NCBI GenBank assembly: GCA_028821235.1
Contig: JAPPGV010000089.1
Coordinates: 29,839 to 93,838, forward strand
Direction of reading: 5' to 3'
DNA length: 64,000 nt
Origin: a bacterium
GTDB lineage: Bacteria > Actinomycetota > Acidimicrobiia > Spongiisociales > Spongiisociaceae
How positions within the stretch are numbered: position 1 is the first letter of the stretch; every line of letters starts with the position of its first letter. The translations under genes were made by a program, and so were the position numbers. Of the stretch, positions 17,351 to 26,501 are shown one piece after another. Under the pieces are notes generated by a model. The model made no database searches. It saw only the letters and a program-made list of their open reading frames with translations, and had not been told where the DNA came from.

Positions 17351-17352
17351 GT

Positions 17353-18912
17353 CTATCTCACCTCCAGTGGGGGGACTCGCGCGTTGTAGGTATAGGCGGG
17401 GGTAAGTGGTTGCAAGGCCCATTCGCGGTAGAAGTCGAGGACATAGGGCTCGACGTCGGCAGCCAACCGTGCTTCTCGCCGGCCCTGTTCGGTCGACACC
17501 CATAGCCTCTCACGCCCGGCCTCGGCGAAATCGGCAAGGACCTGCTGCTCGTCGACGGTGGTGAACCGCCCTTCGTCAAGAACGATCCGTCCGGCGATCA
17601 TCACAGTCTCCAGATCCGACCCCGTTGCCCTGTCCAGGACGACGTCCAGGATCGGCATCGACCCGTACTTGGGCGGTGGCCACAGGAGGCGTTGCTTGGT
17701 GAGCACCAGGAGGTCGGCTTCCTTGCCCTCGGCAAGCGACCCCAGTGCCGCCTCCTGCCGGATAGCTCGGGCGCCGCTCCAAGCCGCCCGGCGCAACACC
17801 TCGAGCGAGTCCGTGCGCCCGATCTCCAACTCCCCGGGGGTCCGTTGCAGGTACAGGGCGAGACGGAGTTCCTGGAAGAAGTCCTCGATGTCCGAGAAGG
17901 AGATCGAGTCGGTTCCGAACGCCAGTGCGGCACCCGAGTCGAGGATGTCACGGGCTCGGGCGATTCCGGTGCTGAGACGCAGGTTTGAACCCGGGTTGTT
18001 CACCGCCACGGCGCCGGTGTCGGCCAGGATCCGGATGTCCTCATCGGTTGCCCAGACGAAGTGCGCACAACTCACGTCGGGTCCCAGAACCCCTATGTCG
18101 GCGAGCCTCCGCATCGCGGTCTTGCCGTATGTCTCCAGGTTGAACAGCATCTCCGAGCGGGTCTCGAGGAGATGGGTGGTGATCCCGGTGTCGTACTCAT
18201 CCGCCAGGCGACGGTTCAATAGGTAGAGATCGTCGGAGCATGCGGGTGTCCAATCCGGGGCGAGGATCACCCGGAGGCGCCCGTCATGGCCGTCCCACTC
18301 GGTGTGGATCCGGCGGTAGGCCGCCACCACGTCTTCGGTAGGCCAGGCGTATCCCATGGTCGATTCCCGCACCCGGCGGGCCAACTCGTCCGGAAGGGAT
18401 GCGAGGAAAGCATCGTCGGGGGTGTGGACGTAGATGTTCTCGTCCCGGGTGACCATGCCAAGAGCCACCCTCATGCCGATCGTCCGGTAGGCGTCCAGGA
18501 TCGGGGGGTTGCCGAAGTCTTCCAGCATGGGATAGCCGTAGTTGAAGTCCACGGCACCGGTCTGCCCTCCCCGGATGGCGCGCATGAGCCCAACCAGGAT
18601 GATGGTCCGGATGTCCTCGTCGGTTGACGCCCTCCGGAAGATGCGGGTGTTCATCCGCTCGAAGACATATTGGAACAGGCCGGGCGAGCCGGCGCCCATC
18701 GAATGGAAGTGCCCGTTGATGAAGCCGGGCATCACCAGGTGCTGCTGCGAGCCGACCACCCGGTCGAACGAACCCCGGTTCTCCAATTCCTCGCGGCGGC
18801 CCACCGCGGTGACCAGGCGGTCTTCGACGATCAGGGCACCGTCGTCGATGATGTCCCGGCCGTTTCCGGCCAGAGCTACGACCGGATCCCCGACTACCAG
18901 CAGCCGGCTCAT
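17353..18912 (-). CDS. ATZ/TRZ-type amidohydrolase (cytosine deaminase-like superfamily)
   Basis: A 519-aa metal-dependent deaminase/chlorohydrolase-fold enzyme. FINGHFHS gives the N-x-H-x-H motif (about residue 64), THLLETRSE the third His, CAHFVWATDEDI the catalytic His region and FGTDSIS the metal Asp. It is paralogous to the gene at 31952-33505, sharing the APDWTP and HFVWATDEDI blocks. Superfamily members deaminate or dechlorinate N-heterocycles such as guanine, cytosine or triazines; here the substrate is unknown. It starts 4 nt behind the TenA stop, so TenA and this enzyme very probably act in one pathway. Confidence 0.88.
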   Translation of the reverse strand: MSRLLVVGDPVVALAGNGRDIIDDGALIVEDRLVTAVGRREELENRGSFDRVVGSQQHLVMPGFINGHFHSMGAGSPGLFQYVFERMNTRIFRRASTDEDIRTIILVGLMRAIRGGQTGAVDFNYGYPMLEDFGNPPILDAYRTIGMRVALGMVTRDENIYVHTPDDAFLASLPDELARRVRESTMGYAWPTEDVVAAYRRIHTEWDGHDGRLRVILAPDWTPACSDDLYLLNRRLADEYDTGITTHLLETRSEMLFNLETYGKTAMRRLADIGVLGPDVSCAHFVWATDEDIRILADTGAVAVNNPGSNLRLSTGIARARDILDSGAALAFGTDSISFSDIEDFFQELRLALYLQRTPGELEIGRTDSLEVLRRAAWSGARAIRQEAALGSLAEGKEADLLVLTKQRLLWPPPKYGSMPILDVVLDRATGSDLETVMIAGRIVLDEGRFTTVDEQQVLADFAEAGRERLWVSTEQGRREARLAADVEPYVLDFYREWALQPLTPAYTYNARVPPLEVR

Positions 18913-18916
18913 CGAA

Positions 18917-19564
18917 CTAGCCGAGGGGCCATTGCTCGAGGTTGTAGGCCATATCCCAGAATCGGTACTCGTAGTTGGTGCTGATGATGAAGTTCTCCAG
19001 CATCTGCTGGCGTCGCTCGTCGGACAGCCCCTCGGAGTACTTGTCGACGAACGCTCGGTAGTTCGCCACGAGTTCGTTGTGCTCCTCGCTCATGTAGAAC
19101 TCCCACCACTCCGCGGGCGCGCCCTGCAGGTCGGCGCTGCGGAGCTGGATCCCGATCTCGTCGTACGTCCAGGGACACGGCATGAACGACCCCAGGTACT
19201 CGACCGGGTCCTTCGTCCACACCAGGTTGAGGATATGCCGCGTATAGGCATGGCAGGTGGGGGCGATCCGGGCGCCGGGTTGGCCCCCGACCCGCCGGAG
19301 CATGTCCTCCTGGTGGTGCAGCTCGTCCACCACCATGGCGGTGCGGCTCAGGAAAAAGTCCCGGATCTCGTTGTTGTGGGCCTTGGCGGTGGCGATCGAT
19401 CGGCACTTCACGACGTTGTTGATGTAATGGGTGTTCTGCTCGAAGTAGAAGGCAAGGCGCTCGTCCGACAGGGTTCCGGCAGCCAGATCCTGCAGGAAGG
19501 GGTGCTCGTAGATCCTCTCCCACATGTCCTTCGCCTGCTCTTGCATGTAACGGGTCCAACTCAT
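18917..19564 (-). CDS. TenA/thiaminase II family protein (paralog 1)
   Basis: A 215-aa all-helical TenA protein. Compared with Bacillus TenA, the nucleophile is kept as C130 (MPCPWTYDEIG), its partner Tyr as Y134 and the acid as E199 (NYEYRFWDMAY). Y47 is kept, but the substrate-binding Asp (QDxxY in TenA) is N44 (EQNTHY). TenA hydrolyses aminopyrimidines such as amino-HMP for thiamine salvage; no thiamine biosynthesis gene is near, so a related N-heterocycle is likely. ATG 19564 follows AAGGAGA. It lies between a TIM-barrel hydrolase and an ATZ/TRZ amidohydrolase in the same operon. Confidence 0.88.
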   Translation of the reverse strand: MSWTRYMQEQAKDMWERIYEHPFLQDLAAGTLSDERLAFYFEQNTHYINNVVKCRSIATAKAHNNEIRDFFLSRTAMVVDELHHQEDMLRRVGGQPGARIAPTCHAYTRHILNLVWTKDPVEYLGSFMPCPWTYDEIGIQLRSADLQGAPAEWWEFYMSEEHNELVANYRAFVDKYSEGLSDERRQQMLENFIISTNYEYRFWDMAYNLEQWPLG

Positions 19565-19601
19565 CGGGTCTCCTTGCTCGCTTCGAGTGATCCCATTCCG
19601 G

Positions 19602-20558
19602 TCACCCGGCAGGCGGGATCCGGTACACGCGCTCGGCATTGCCGCCGAGGACGAGGTCGATCTCGTCCTCGCTAAGGCGGAACCCGAGTTGCTTCGCCCA
19701 CTCCGGCAGCATGCGGATCACGTCCACCCATTCCTTCAGCGTCATCGAGACCTCGACGTTGGTCATGTCGCTGCCGAACAGGAGCCGGTCAATGCCGATC
19801 CGGTCCCTGATCCAGACGAAAGTCCTCACCAGGTCGTCGACGCTTGCCCAGTGCTGCCAGAGGCTGATCTCGAGATGGACGTTGGTCTTGTAGATCGCCA
19901 CGCTCATGGCTTCCTTCGCCCAGGTCTCGAAACGGGCTCCGTGGCCGAGCACGAACCTGACCTCCGGGAAGTCCGCCGCCGCCGAGTCCACGTACATGGG
20001 GTGGCCGTACTTGCTCTTTAGGCGCCCGCCTGAGTGGCCCTGGTGCAGGAGGACCGGAACGTCGTAGGAGCGGCACACCTCGTAGAGTGGATGGACGACC
20101 TCGTCGTCGGGGTAGAAGCCGGTGGTGGGGTAGAGCTTGAGTCCCAGGAATCCCCAGTCGACGATCGCCTTCTCCAGGAACTTGGCGGCGCCGGGCCGGC
20201 GCGGATCGACCCCGCAGAAGGAGTAGATGCGCCCGGGCCACATCCGGGTGAGCTCGTAATAGCCCTCGTTCTTCTCCTCGTACGGCACCACGCCCTCGTC
20301 CCCGGTGAGGAGCCCCCGGTCCATCGGCATGGTCACCGATATGTCCACGCCCGCCTCGTCCATCCGGGCGATGGTCTTGCTGCCGTCGGGATCCCAGCAG
20401 GCGTCGACCGAATCCCGGTAACGAGCCTCGGCGTCCTCGGGGTCCATGTCGAACCACCGGACCTGGTTCACCCAGGAGATCGGCATGGCCTTCTGCGACT
20501 CCGGGCTCCAGGAGGGTTCCCGGAAGATGTGTATGTGAGCGTCGACGACACGGCTCAT
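19602..20558 (-). CDS. Amidohydrolase-2 family TIM-barrel hydrolase
   Basis: A 318-aa protein starting MSRVVDAHIHIF (H-x-H metal site), with LGLKLYPTTGF, PVLLHQGHSGG (third His), FVLGHGAR and LLFGSDMTN (Asp). It belongs to the ACMSD/gamma-resorcylate decarboxylase-like group, and could be a decarboxylase or a hydrolase. Its ATG overlaps the stop of the upstream OppF-like ATPase (ATGA), tying it to the importer, and TenA paralog 1 begins 37 nt downstream. Confidence 0.85.
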   Translation of the reverse strand: MSRVVDAHIHIFREPSWSPESQKAMPISWVNQVRWFDMDPEDAEARYRDSVDACWDPDGSKTIARMDEAGVDISVTMPMDRGLLTGDEGVVPYEEKNEGYYELTRMWPGRIYSFCGVDPRRPGAAKFLEKAIVDWGFLGLKLYPTTGFYPDDEVVHPLYEVCRSYDVPVLLHQGHSGGRLKSKYGHPMYVDSAAADFPEVRFVLGHGARFETWAKEAMSVAIYKTNVHLEISLWQHWASVDDLVRTFVWIRDRIGIDRLLFGSDMTNVEVSMTLKEWVDVIRMLPEWAKQLGFRLSEDEIDLVLGGNAERVYRIPPAG

Positions 20559-21385
20559 CGGGTTCCTCCTCGCTGTCGCCTCCGGCGATAGCCGTCCATG
20601 GAGGGGATGGCCTCGAGCAACCTCTTGGTGTAGCCGTCTCGGGGGTCCTCGAACACCTGCTCCGTGGGGCCCTCCTCCACGATCCGGCCGTCGAACATAA
20701 CCATTACCCGCCTGCTGATCTGCCGCACCACCCCCAGGTCATGGCTGATGAGCACGTACGACATGTCCATCTCCCGCTGCAGGTCGATGAGCAGCTGCAT
20801 CACTTGGCCGCGAACCGACACGTCGAGCGAGGAGGTGGGCTCGTCGAGGAATACCAGCTTCGGGTGGGTGGCTATGGCCCGACCGATCCCGACCCGTTGG
20901 CGCTGGCCACCGCTGAGTTGACCGGGGTAGCGGTCGAGGTGGAAGCCCCGGAGACCCACCAGGGTCATGATCTCGTTGGCCCTCTCCTCTTGTTCCCCGC
21001 CCGACATACTCAGGTGGAGCTTCAAGGGCTCCGTGACGATCTCCCGCACCGTCATGCGGGGATTGAGAGACGAGTTGGGATCCTGGAAGACCATCTGCAT
21101 GTTCCTGTACAGGCGGCGCACCCTGGCCTTGGGGACCTGGTCCACCCGGACCCCATCGAATTCGACCTCTCCCGAAGTCGGGTCCACCAGCCGGAGAATG
21201 CTGCGAGCGGTGGTCGTCTTCCCGGAGCCGCTCTCTCCGACGAGCCCCACGCTTTCCCCAAGGGCGACATGAAGATCGATGTTGTCGACCGCAACGATGG
21301 TCTGTTTCCGGGGCCACACACCCCGGTGGAAGTGCTTGCTGAGGCTCCGCACCGCGAGTAGGGCCCCGTTGGGACCAGAGGTCAT
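20555..21385 (-). CDS. Oligopeptide-type ABC transporter ATP-binding protein (OppF/DppF-like)
   Basis: A 276-aa ATPase with Walker A GESGSGKTT, Q-loop VFQDPNSSLNP, signature LSGGQRQRVGI, Walker B LVFLDEP and switch His in ISHDLGVV. It pairs with the OppD-like ATPase upstream, whose stop it overlaps by 4 nt. The frame is open further upstream but only over the preceding gene; ATG 21385 gives a standard OppF N-terminus (LLAVRSLSKHF). The C-terminal oligopeptide-binding extension is truncated relative to OppD, common for the F subunit here. Confidence 0.9.
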   Translation of the reverse strand: MTSGPNGALLAVRSLSKHFHRGVWPRKQTIVAVDNIDLHVALGESVGLVGESGSGKTTTARSILRLVDPTSGEVEFDGVRVDQVPKARVRRLYRNMQMVFQDPNSSLNPRMTVREIVTEPLKLHLSMSGGEQEERANEIMTLVGLRGFHLDRYPGQLSGGQRQRVGIGRAIATHPKLVFLDEPTSSLDVSVRGQVMQLLIDLQREMDMSYVLISHDLGVVRQISRRVMVMFDGRIVEEGPTEQVFEDPRDGYTKRLLEAIPSMDGYRRRRQRGGTR

Positions 21386-22410
21386 TCCTGGCCTCCTTCT
21401 CCGGTGGGTCCGCTCGTGATGTGGAGCGGGCCGGGCATGGCGTGGTAGCGATCGGCGAAGTGGCATATGGACACATGACCCGGTTCGACTTCGACCAGAG
21501 GAGGGACGGTGCGGCAGCGGTCCTCGGCGGATGGGCACCGATCCTGGAAGAAGCATCCCTGCGGCAGGTTGCGGAGGTCGGGCGGCGCGCCCGGGATGCT
21601 GTACAGGTCACCGACCCCTCCCTCCACGCTCTCCGTGGACCGGAGGAGTTCACGGGTATAGGGATTGGCCGGTCTCTCGAAGACCTGGCTGATGTCACCG
21701 AACTCCATGGTCCGACCCGCATACATGACCGCCACGTTGTCGCAGAGTTCGCCGACCACGCCCAGGTCGTGCGTGATCAGCAGCACCGTGAGGCCCATCG
21801 ACTCCACCAGGTCCCGGAGCATGGAGATGATCTCGGCCTGGACGGTCACGTCGAGCCCGGTGGTCGGCTCGTCGAGGATCAGGAGTTTGGGGGGGTGGAT
21901 CACGGCTAGGGCCACCATGACCCGCTGGGCCATTCCACCGCTCAACTCGTGGGCGTACTGGCGGATGGTCCGCTCCGGATCGGTGATCCTCACCCGCTCC
22001 AGGATCCTGAGGGCCGCTTCCCTGGCTTCGCGCTTGGTGGCCCCCGTGTGAGTCCGCAGGGCCCGTCCGAGTTGCTCCCCGACCGTGAACACGGGGTTCA
22101 GGGCCGCTTTGGGATCCTGGAAGGCGATCCCGACTCCGTCGCCCCGGAACGGCTCCATGCGGTCCTCCGCCCAGGTGAGTACGTCCTCCCCCTGGAACAG
22201 CACCCGGCCCGACACGTACCGGAAGTTCTCGGGCATGAGCCGGGGGATGTTGAGCGCGGTCATGGTCTTTCCGGAGCCGGTCTCGCCCACCAGACCGGTG
22301 ACCTTGCCTTCTTCGATCGGGACGTTCACACCGTTCAGGGCGCGCACGTCCCCGCCGATGGTGTCGAAGTAGCCCTCCAGCCCGTCTATCTCGACGAGGT
22401 TGGCGCCCAT
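21382..22410 (-). CDS. Oligopeptide-type ABC transporter ATP-binding protein (OppD/DppD-like)
   Basis: A 342-aa ATPase: Walker A GETGSGKTM, Q-loop AFQDPKAALNP, signature LSGGMAQRVMV, Walker [13 protein letters not shown], switch His ITHDLGVV. The C-terminal region has CFFQDRCPSAEDRC, the Cys-containing oligo_HPY extension seen in Opp/Dpp ATPases. It lies 15 nt behind the OppC-like permease and overlaps the OppF-like gene. Confidence 0.92.
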   Translation of the reverse strand: MGANLVEIDGLEGYFDTIGGDVRALNGVNVPIEEGKVTGLVGETGSGKTMTALNIPRLMPENFRYVSGRVLFQGEDVLTWAEDRMEPFRGDGVGIAFQDPKAALNPVFTVGEQLGRALRTHTGATKREAREAALRILERVRITDPERTIRQYAHELSGGMAQRVMVALAVIHPPKLLILDEPTTGLDVTVQAEIISMLRDLVESMGLTVLLITHDLGVVGELCDNVAVMYAGRTMEFGDISQVFERPANPYTRELLRSTESVEGGVGDLYSIPGAPPDLRNLPQGCFFQDRCPSAEDRCRTVPPLVEVEPGHVSICHFADRYHAMPGPLHITSGPTGEGGQE

Positions 22411-22425
22411 CAGATCACGTCCCGG

Positions 22426-23331
22426 TCACTTGCGGGACCTCGGGTCCATGACGTCCCTGACCCCGTCACCGAGCAGGTAGAAGCCGGTCGTGAGAACCAG
22501 TACGAACAATCCCGGGAACACGGAGACCCACCACTCTCCGGTTATGATCTCCGACTGCCCGCGGGCGATCATGGATCCCCACTCCGCGGTACCCGGTTCG
22601 ATACCGATCCCGAGGAAACCCAGGGCCGCCGTCACCAGAACCACCCAGGCGGCGTTCACCGACGCGTACGCGAGTACAGGGGACAGGCTGTTCGGGAGCA
22701 GGTGCCGGAAGGCGACCCGCATCGGCGATCCGCCCACCATGCGGGCCGCTTCGGCGAACTCCCACGTACGTTTGGTCAGGATCTCGGCCCTCACCAGGCG
22801 GGCGTAGTAGGGCATGCCGATGAAGGCCATCACCACCACCACGTTCAACTCCCCGGGTCCGATCGCCACCACCACCATCATCGCCAGCAGGAGGGTGGGG
22901 ATGGACTGCAGGATCTCGAGAATCCGCAGCAGGATGAGATCGACGATTCCCCCGTAGTACCCGGCGATCGTGCCGAAGAGGACGCCGGCCACCAGCGCGA
23001 CCAGTACCGCCGAGCCGGTGATGCGGAGATCGAGCGCAGTGGCGGCGACCGTCTTGGAGAACACGTCGGAACCCACCTTGTCGGTGCCGAACCAGTGCTC
23101 GGCGCTGAGGCCGGATAGGGGTGGCCCGGTGAGGACCGCGGCGGGATCATGGGTGGTTATGAACTTGGCGAAGAGGGCGATCAGTATGAACAACCCCACG
23201 AGGACCGTACCGGCGGTGAGGCTCTTGCTCTGGCCGAAGACGTAACGGATCTTGCCCCATCTGGAACGGGCCGGTGCCACGACAGCGAAGGATGCCTCCT
23301 CATGGACCAGGTCACCGGTCATGTCGATCAC
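22426..23331 (-). CDS. Oligopeptide-type ABC transporter permease (OppC/DppC-like)
   Basis: A 301-aa permease with the OppC N-terminal helix, HDP and HWFGTDKVGSDVFSK (the common H-x-F-G-T-D-x-x-G-R-D motif with Ser for Arg), and the EAA loop EAARMVGGSPMRVAFRHLLPN. The end DGVRDVMDPRSR is typical. GTG at 23331 is supported by GGGAGG a few bases upstream; ATG 23322 is an alternative. Confidence 0.92.
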   Translation of the reverse strand: MIDMTGDLVHEEASFAVVAPARSRWGKIRYVFGQSKSLTAGTVLVGLFILIALFAKFITTHDPAAVLTGPPLSGLSAEHWFGTDKVGSDVFSKTVAATALDLRITGSAVLVALVAGVLFGTIAGYYGGIVDLILLRILEILQSIPTLLLAMMVVVAIGPGELNVVVVMAFIGMPYYARLVRAEILTKRTWEFAEAARMVGGSPMRVAFRHLLPNSLSPVLAYASVNAAWVVLVTAALGFLGIGIEPGTAEWGSMIARGQSEIITGEWWVSVFPGLFVLVLTTGFYLLGDGVRDVMDPRSRK

Positions 23332-23342
23332 TGCCGCCTCCC

Positions 23343-24359
23343 TTATCTGGTTCTCGGGTCGATGAGCATGTACACCACGTCCACCAGGAAGAACGCCACG
23401 ATGTAGGTGATCGAGGCGATCAGAACGAATCCTTGCAGGGCGGTGAAGTCCGACTTGATGATCGCGTCGAGCCCGTACTTGCCCATTCCCGGCCAGTTGA
23501 ACACCGACTCCACCAGGACTGCCCCGGTGAAGACGAATCCGACGATCACGCCGATCATGGTGACGATGGGCAGGAGAGCGTTCTTCAGCGCGTAGCGGAA
23601 GTAGATCACCTGCTTGCGGATACCCAGCGCCTTGGGCGTACGTATGTACTCCGAGCGCATGACCTCAACCATGGAGGCGCGCGCCACCCTGGTGATGGGC
23701 GCCATCACAACCACGCCGAGGGTTACTCCCGGCAGGACCAGGTGCCGGAACGACTCCCACCCCATGGCCCAGTCACCTGCCAGAAGGCTGTCGAGCGTGT
23801 ACAGCCCCGTGATCTTCTCCGGTGCCGTGGCGCCGAGCGGGAGCCGGCCCACCGGACCCGGAAACCATCCGAGGATGACGAAGAAGACCAGGATGAGGAC
23901 CAGACCGAGCCAGAAGGAGGGCAAGGCCATTCCGACCAGAGTGATGCCCCGCACCGAGAAGTCCAGGGGACCGTCCCGTCTGGCTCCGGCGATGACACCG
24001 AGCGGTATACCCACCACGATGGCGAACGTGAGGGAGAACAGCGCAAGCTCGAACGTGGCCGGGAGCCGGTCCCAGAGATCGCTGGTAACCGGCCGTCCGG
24101 TGATGGTCGACTCACCGAGATCGCCCTGGGTCAGATCTCCAAGGAATACCGCGTACTGCTCGGGAATCGACTTGTCGAGGCCGAGCCTTGCCCGGATCTC
24201 CTGCCGGAGTTGCTCGTCGGCCTGTGGTGGCACATAAAGGGCCACCGGATCCGGGGCGAACACCCGTGACACGAGGAAGGTGAGGGTCACGACGCCGAAA
24301 ACCACCGGGACCACCAGCAGGACCCTGGTGGCCAACTGGCGGGAAATACCCGACTGCAT
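23343..24359 (-). CDS. Oligopeptide-type ABC transporter permease (OppB/DppB-like)
   Basis: A 338-aa permease starting with the classic RVLLVVPVVFGVVTLTFLVSRV helix, with a periplasmic loop carrying LGLDKSIPEQYAVFLGDLTQGDLG, the EAA loop YIRTPKALGIRKQVIYFRYALKNALLP, and the C-terminal VVYMLIDPRTR. AGGAGG lies just before the ATG. It is separated from the binding-protein gene by a 106-nt gap with a strong hairpin. Confidence 0.92.
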   Translation of the reverse strand: MQSGISRQLATRVLLVVPVVFGVVTLTFLVSRVFAPDPVALYVPPQADEQLRQEIRARLGLDKSIPEQYAVFLGDLTQGDLGESTITGRPVTSDLWDRLPATFELALFSLTFAIVVGIPLGVIAGARRDGPLDFSVRGITLVGMALPSFWLGLVLILVFFVILGWFPGPVGRLPLGATAPEKITGLYTLDSLLAGDWAMGWESFRHLVLPGVTLGVVVMAPITRVARASMVEVMRSEYIRTPKALGIRKQVIYFRYALKNALLPIVTMIGVIVGFVFTGAVLVESVFNWPGMGKYGLDAIIKSDFTALQGFVLIASITYIVAFFLVDVVYMLIDPRTR

Positions 24360-24408
24360 TTCTTGCCAACCTCCTACCGGCGGCCCGTAGGGTTGGGCAG
24401 CGGAGGAC

Positions 24409-24442
24409 GGAAGCGGCGGGACGTCTTGGCCCCGCCGCTTCC
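24409..24442 (-). promoter_or_regulatory. 12-bp stem-loop between Opp-type binding-protein and permease genes
   Basis: GGAAGCGGCGGG (24409-24420) pairs perfectly with CCCGCCGCTTCC (24431-24442) around a 10-nt loop. There is no T-tract on the minus strand, so partial termination or mRNA protection is more likely than full termination. Position and form mirror the hairpin at 9524-9565. Confidence 0.7.
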
Positions 24443-24465
24443 TGCCGACTCGGGAGCCGGACTGA

Positions 24466-26367
24466 TCACCCGGCCAGTCTCAACAGGTAGGACCGGAGGT
24501 GCGGGTCGGCGGTGAACGCCACGCCCACGACGGCGGGATGGACCGCTCCCGGCAGGCCGCGCACCGTCATCGGGATGATCGGAACGTTCGCAGCGGCGAG
24601 ACGCTGGACCTCCCTATAGGCATCGGCCCTAGCCGCAAGGTCCGGATTGAAGCGGTTCTCGAAATGCAGGGTGTCGATTTCGATGTTCGAGTAGTGGGTT
24701 GTGTTAGAGAATCCGCCCACACCCACCGGACCGGGGAACCCCCGGGTCACGAGCCAGAGCCCTACGTTCGGGTCCGCGTCGTCCAACCAGATAAGACCGC
24801 TGCGCATCTGCATCCCGGCCATGACCAGCGGGTCGTCGTAGCGGGCGGTTGTCTGCTCGCCGAACTCGGCTGCCGGAAGCGGCCGTAGCCGGACGTCGAT
24901 CCCGACCTGTGACATGCTGGCCTGGATGAAGAGTGCGATGTCTTCCCACTCCTGGCGTTCCGAGGTGTAGAAGAGGTCTGTCTGGAACCCGTTCGGGAGG
25001 CCGGCCTCAGCAAGCAGGCTCCGCGCCATGTCCAGGTCGGTGTCATAGACATCCCAGGCGGGGATGAACGACGGCGATGCGGGGTTCACGACCGAGTAGG
25101 CACGCGTGGCATTCGTGAACACGTTCTCCACGATCGTGTCGTAGGGGATGGCATGGGCTACTGCTTGGCGTACCCGAAGGTCGTCGTACGGTGGCGTTGA
25201 CGTAGGGAGGTCGATCCTCCACACGTCGGGGAGCGGGGCGTTGACGACGGTGAAGCCCGCCTCGCCGAGTGACTGGAGTTCTCTCTTGCCGAGGCCGAAT
25301 GCCACGTCCACCTCGCCGCCCAGCATGAGGGCGGTGATGTCGGCCGGGCTGTTGAGGGTCCGGTAGATGACCCGGTCGAACCCGTTGTAGGCCTCACCGA
25401 GTTGGTTCTGATCCCCTTCGGTCCAATGACCCGGAACCCTCCTGAGGATCAGTTCCGTCCCCGGCGTGGCTGCTTCCATGACGTACGGTCCCGATCCCTC
25501 GGGGTTCTCCTTCAACCACTGGTGACCCCAAGGGTCATCCTCGGTGGAGCGCGCCTGAACCTCGACGGAGTCGACGATCCCGAAGATCGGAAACCGCATG
25601 CTCGGCAGCGAAGCGGTCAGCAGGAAGGGTGTCCCGTCACCCAACTCGTAGTCGAAACGCACCGTGTAGTCGTCGATGACCGTGATCTGGCGGGACGGAT
25701 CGAAGATCCCGGCCAGGTTGGAGTTGAACCTCCCGAACCCCGGCACCTCGATGGCCCGGACGAACGAATACTTGATGTCGTGGGCGGTCACCGGGTTCCC
25801 GGTCTTGTTGAACGTGACTCCCTCTCGAAGAGTGAAGGTCACAGAGCCGCCGTCGATCTCCCAACTGGTTGCCAGACCCGGCGCCACGTCGAGGCCGTTC
25901 CATACGAAGTTGCCGTCGTCGCGCTCGGTTAGGTCATAAGTGAGCAGGCGGTCGTACATGGCCGCGCTGGCCTCCCGGTTGAAGTTCACCAGGGCGTCCG
26001 GGGGATCGAGGCTGTTGAAGTAACCGGTCCACGCGATCACGACAGTCTCCTCGTCCTGTACCCGGTCGGGCGCCTGCATCACGTCGCCTTCCTCGACCCC
26101 GGGCGCCACGGTGGTGGTCGTTACCGCCTGGGTGGTCGGCGTCTCGGTTGTCTCCGAGACCTCTTCTGTTGTCTCCGTAGCCCCCGTCGTGGTGGCCTCG
26201 GTTGTCTCCGTGACCTCGTCCGTCGTGGTGGCAGGTGCGGTCGTGGCGGGTGCGGTCGTTGCCGTGGCCTGGGTGGTGGCGGCGGGTTCGTCGTCGCCAC
26301 ACGCCACGGCCGCGATGGAAAAGGCCAGCAGCAGCACCAATGGGTAGAAGAATCGGGTTCGGGTCAT
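24466..26367 (-). CDS. ABC transporter substrate-binding lipoprotein, family 5 (Opp/Dpp-type)
   Basis: A 633-aa extracytoplasmic solute-binding protein. The signal peptide ends in AAVAC with Cys23 as lipidation site, followed by an unusually long Thr/Ala/Glu-rich linker (about 29-90) that probably spans the cell wall. The mature domain contains the SBP_bac_5 signature zone (PVTAHDIKYSFVRAIEVPG) and FTLREGVTFNKTGNPVTAHD. Family 5 binds peptides, nickel complexes, opines and diverse small molecules. It heads the Opp-type operon, with TenA paralog 2 immediately upstream on the same strand. Confidence 0.9.
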   Translation of the reverse strand: MTRTRFFYPLVLLLAFSIAAVACGDDEPAATTQATATTAPATTAPATTTDEVTETTEATTTGATETTEEVSETTETPTTQAVTTTTVAPGVEEGDVMQAPDRVQDEETVVIAWTGYFNSLDPPDALVNFNREASAAMYDRLLTYDLTERDDGNFVWNGLDVAPGLATSWEIDGGSVTFTLREGVTFNKTGNPVTAHDIKYSFVRAIEVPGFGRFNSNLAGIFDPSRQITVIDDYTVRFDYELGDGTPFLLTASLPSMRFPIFGIVDSVEVQARSTEDDPWGHQWLKENPEGSGPYVMEAATPGTELILRRVPGHWTEGDQNQLGEAYNGFDRVIYRTLNSPADITALMLGGEVDVAFGLGKRELQSLGEAGFTVVNAPLPDVWRIDLPTSTPPYDDLRVRQAVAHAIPYDTIVENVFTNATRAYSVVNPASPSFIPAWDVYDTDLDMARSLLAEAGLPNGFQTDLFYTSERQEWEDIALFIQASMSQVGIDVRLRPLPAAEFGEQTTARYDDPLVMAGMQMRSGLIWLDDADPNVGLWLVTRGFPGPVGVGGFSNTTHYSNIEIDTLHFENRFNPDLAARADAYREVQRLAAANVPIIPMTVRGLPGAVHPAVVGVAFTADPHLRSYLLRLAG

Positions 26368-26451
26368 GAATGATGCCTTCCTATCCGAAGTGCCTGGAGC
26401 CTACGCGGTGATCTCGCAATGCCACGACGGAGGCGCCACCTCACGGTGACG

Positions 26452-26457
26452 ATCATA
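26452..26457 (-). promoter_or_regulatory. Candidate -10 element (TATGAT) upstream of the Opp-type binding-protein gene
   Basis: On the minus strand the gap between TenA paralog 2 and the binding-protein gene contains TATGAT, a near-consensus sigma-70 -10. No convincing -35 was found at the right distance. If used, the leader would be about 80 nt long. A low-confidence call. Confidence 0.3.
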
Positions 26458-26501
26458 CCCCCGCCTGCCGTTGCACGACGGGGAAAACTTCGAACGGCGG
26501 A

